Source of the DNA: an uncultured Clostridia bacterium
GTDB lineage: Bacteria > Bacillota > Clostridia > TANB77 > CAG-508
Assembly: GCA_934157035.1 (NCBI GenBank)
Contig: CAKPHG010000001.1
Location: 62,001-126,000 of the forward strand
Direction: 5' to 3'
DNA length: 64,000 nucleotides
The translations under genes and the position numbers were made by a program. The first letter of the stretch is position 1. The number at the start of each line of letters is the position of its first letter. The notes under the pieces are model-generated. The model made no database searches. It was not told the DNA's origin and saw only the letters and a list, made by a program, of their open reading frames with translations. Shown here one piece after another: positions 62,070 through 64,000 of this stretch.

Positions 62070-62101
62070 GAAAAAAAAGAGGTTATTTAACCTCTTTTTT
62101 T
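62070..62101 (-). terminator. Terminator of the 95-residue gene
   Basis: AAAAAAGAGGTT / AACCTCTTTTTT, perfect stem with ATTT loop; works on both strands. Confidence 0.8.
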
Positions 62102-62117
62102 TCGTCTTTAACATTAA

Positions 62118-62405
62118 CTAAATATCAAGCGATATTAAAGGAACATTTTCGCGACCACAGTATCCAAGTCTTAGCTTCTTAGGTAACTCCCTCTTATTTT
62201 TGTAAGATCTAAAGTTTATTACAAAGTAGCATTTTCCTACTTCATCAATTCTTTTTAAGAACTCAGAATTAATCTCTTTTTTGAATTGTTCTTCAAGACT
62301 TGAGTCCTCTTCAACAAACTTTAATAAGTAACCTTTTTCTGCTACACTTGGATCATACGGTTCTGCATTCCTTGCTAATGTTTTAAGAGTTATGTCACGT
62401 GTCAT
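62118..62405 (-). CDS. Hypothetical protein (95 aa)
   Basis: Not recognised. 95 residues with an N-terminal helix (MTRDITLKTLARNAEPYD), an acidic middle (VEEDSSLEEQFKKEINSEF) and a C-terminal beta part (KCYFVINFRSYKNKRELPKKLRLGYC in pieces). No signal peptide. AGGAGG precedes the ATG; a terminator follows. It stands between rqcP and thrS on the same strand. Confidence 0.6.
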   Translation of the reverse strand: MTRDITLKTLARNAEPYDPSVAEKGYLLKFVEEDSSLEEQFKKEINSEFLKRIDEVGKCYFVINFRSYKNKRELPKKLRLGYCGRENVPLISLDI

Positions 62406-62502
62406 CTTGTAAACTCCTCCTTTTCATAAAACATTTTCTATATATGCTAAACAGCTAATTGTTCTATTATATTCAAACTTTTCTAAAATGTTCCTATATT
62501 TT

Positions 62503-64000
62503 TTATAAACTATAACTTTTTATTTCTTCTTCAATTTTAGAAATAAAGTCTTCTACTTTCATTTGTCCTATATCTCCGTCTTTTCTTGTTCTTACTCCTA
62601 CTGCATTTGCCTCTATTTCTTTATCCCCTACAATTAGCATGTATGGAATTTTTTCCATTTGAGCTTCACGGATTTTATATCCTACTTTTTCTTGTCTATC
62701 ATCTAGTTCAACTCTTATATCTTTATCTAATAGTTCTTGTTCTACTTTTTTACAATAATCTAATTGCTTATCTGTAATTGGAAGAATTTTTACTTGAACT
62801 GGTGCAAGCCAAGTTGGAAGAGCACCTTTTGTTTCTTCTAAATAATAAGCCATAAATCTATCTATACTTCCTAATATTGCTCTATGAAGAACTACTGGAG
62901 TTTTCTTTGCTCCATCTTTGTCTATATATGCTAAATTAAATTTAGCTGGTAAACAGAAGTCTAATTGGCATGTAGATAATGTATATTCATTTCCTACAGC
63001 TGGTTTTACTTGAACATCTAGCTTTGGTCCATAGAATGCTGCTTCACCTATTTTTTCTTCGTATTCAATTCCTATATCGTTTAATACTTGTCTTAATTTA
63101 TTTTCAGCATTATCCCACATTTCGTCATCTGGGTGATATTTAACTTTATCTTCTGGATCTCTTAATGACAATTCAAAATGATAGTCTGTTATATTTAATT
63201 CTTTGTAAACTTCTAGAATTAAATCTACAACTGCTTTAAATTCAGATTCTATTTGCTCTGGTGTTACAAATAAGTGGGCATCATTTTGGCAGAATGTTCT
63301 AACTCTTTCTATTCCTTTTAATGTTCCACTTGCTTCATATCTACAGTCTCTTGCAATTTCACCAATTCTTATTGGTAAATCTTTGTATGAATGTATACTG
63401 TTTGCATATATCATCATATGATGTGGACAGTTCATTGGACGAAGTACAAATTCTTCTCCTTCAACTTCCATTTTAGGAAACATACTATCTTTATAATGCT
63501 CCCAATGTCCTGATGTTTTGTATAAATCTACACTTGCTAGTGGTGGAGTTAAAACGTGTTTATATCCTAATTTTCTTTCTTTTCCTTTAATATAATTTTC
63601 TAATAAATCCCATACCATGCAGCCGTTTGGCAAATACATTGGAAGTCCCTTTCCAACTAAATCATTTGTCATAAATATTCCAAGTTCTTTACCTAATTTT
63701 CTATGGTCTCTTTGTTTTGCTTCTTCTAGTTTTATTAAGTATTCTTCAAGTTCAGATGCTTTTGGGAAAGAAATACCATAAACTCTTTGTAATGTTTGGT
63801 TATTAGCATCTCCTCTCCAATAGCTTGAAGACATTGAAGTTAATTTTATTGCTTTTACTTTTCCTGTTGAAGGTAAATGTGGACCACGGCAAAGGTCGAC
63901 AAATTCTCCTTGTTTGTAGAAGGAAATTACTTCTCCTTCTGGTAAATCTTTAATTAATTCTACTTTGTATGGTTCTTCTCTTTCTTCCATTAATTTAATA
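62503..64000 (-). CDS. thrS: Threonyl-tRNA synthetase, C-terminal part
   Basis: The gene continues past the window end; about 498 residues are visible. Editing-domain end (YKVELIKDLPEGEVISFYKQGEFVDLCRGPHLPSTG in pieces) and SSSYWRGDANNQTLQRVYG are followed by the class II core: the zinc ligand cysteine in RPMNCPHHMMIY, motif 2 RVRTFCQNDAHLF, motif 3 HRAILGSIDRFM, then the anticodon-binding domain (WLAPVQVKILPI). The ATG at 63990 is internal, because the frame stays open to the window edge and the N-terminal TGS domain is still missing. Confidence 0.97.
   Translation of the reverse strand, partial: IKLMEEREEPYKVELIKDLPEGEVISFYKQGEFVDLCRGPHLPSTGKVKAIKLTSMSSSYWRGDANNQTLQRVYGISFPKASELEEYLIKLEEAKQRDHRKLGKELGIFMTNDLVGKGLPMYLPNGCMVWDLLENYIKGKERKLGYKHVLTPPLASVDLYKTSGHWEHYKDSMFPKMEVEGEEFVLRPMNCPHHMMIYANSIHSYKDLPIRIGEIARDCRYEASGTLKGIERVRTFCQNDAHLFVTPEQIESEFKAVVDLILEVYKELNITDYHFELSLRDPEDKVKYHPDDEMWDNAENKLRQVLNDIGIEYEEKIGEAAFYGPKLDVQVKPAVGNEYTLSTCQLDFCLPAKFNLAYIDKDGAKKTPVVLHRAILGSIDRFMAYYLEETKGALPTWLAPVQVKILPITDKQLDYCKKVEQELLDKDIRVELDDRQEKVGYKIREAQMEKIPYMLIVGDKEIEANAVGVRTRKDGDIGQMKVEDFISKIEEEIKSYSL

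Overview
The window is AT-rich, low-GC DNA from an endospore-forming member of the Bacillota, most likely an uncultured clostridial gut-type lineage. The spore genes show this: cotJB/cotJC, sigH, spoVS, gerW, an SspH-type acid-soluble spore protein and a DacF-like carboxypeptidase. The clostridial style of the remaining genes agrees (T-box tyrS, VanW protein, prepilin-like proteins with an ITLIALV start, TndX/TnpX-type serine recombinase). Species cannot be fixed from sequence alone. Most housekeeping genes lie on the minus strand.

Region 1-9.2 kb is accessory DNA built around the cotJ spore-coat operon. The 3' end of cotJB is cut by a 4728-bp element (83-4810) carrying a large serine recombinase, a Bro-N protein, a RhuM fragment, small unknown genes and a possible small RNA. 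The two outer ends share TGGCCTT. Joining them restores a normal CotJB end (GPWPWERGNF) whose stop codon overlaps the start codon of cotJC. This is the layout of a skin-like intervening element in a developmental gene. After cotJC come a dead IS1182-family element, a RelE/ParE toxin-antitoxin pair and the 3' half of a second cotJC.

Region 9.3-19 kb holds ychF, a convergent small-peptide/antisense-RNA locus that looks like an Fst/par-type type I toxin-antitoxin, a methyltransferase, a frameshifted C39-like peptidase, tRNA-Thr, sigH, rqcH, ligA, and a cluster of a ToxN-like RNase plus a ParE-type module.

Region 19-30 kb carries mutS, miaB, rpmE, a VanW protein, a D,D-carboxypeptidase and a pair of exported proteins, one of which is prepilin-like with three 450-bp internal repeats and the remnant of a fourth. 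Region 30-38.4 kb is a sporulation and recombination block: gerW, a DUF2953 gene, scpA, recX, recA, a solute-binding protein, spoVS, ymdB, sspH, a small HTH regulator and rpiA. scpB and rny, commonly found in such blocks, are absent from it.

Region 38.5-50.5 kb has an ABC exporter pair, tyrS with its T-box leader, a MATE-kinase fusion, a sigma factor with membrane segments, a metallopeptidase and a PHP phosphoesterase. Region 50.5-64 kb has clpX-clpP-tig, an HD-CYTH fusion protein, a GNAT acetyltransferase, dnaE, a FAD protein, rqcP and thrS (cut by the window end). Both rqcH and rqcP of the ribosome-rescue pathway are present. A dispersed palindromic repeat with a GGGACGG core sits in several intergenic gaps.
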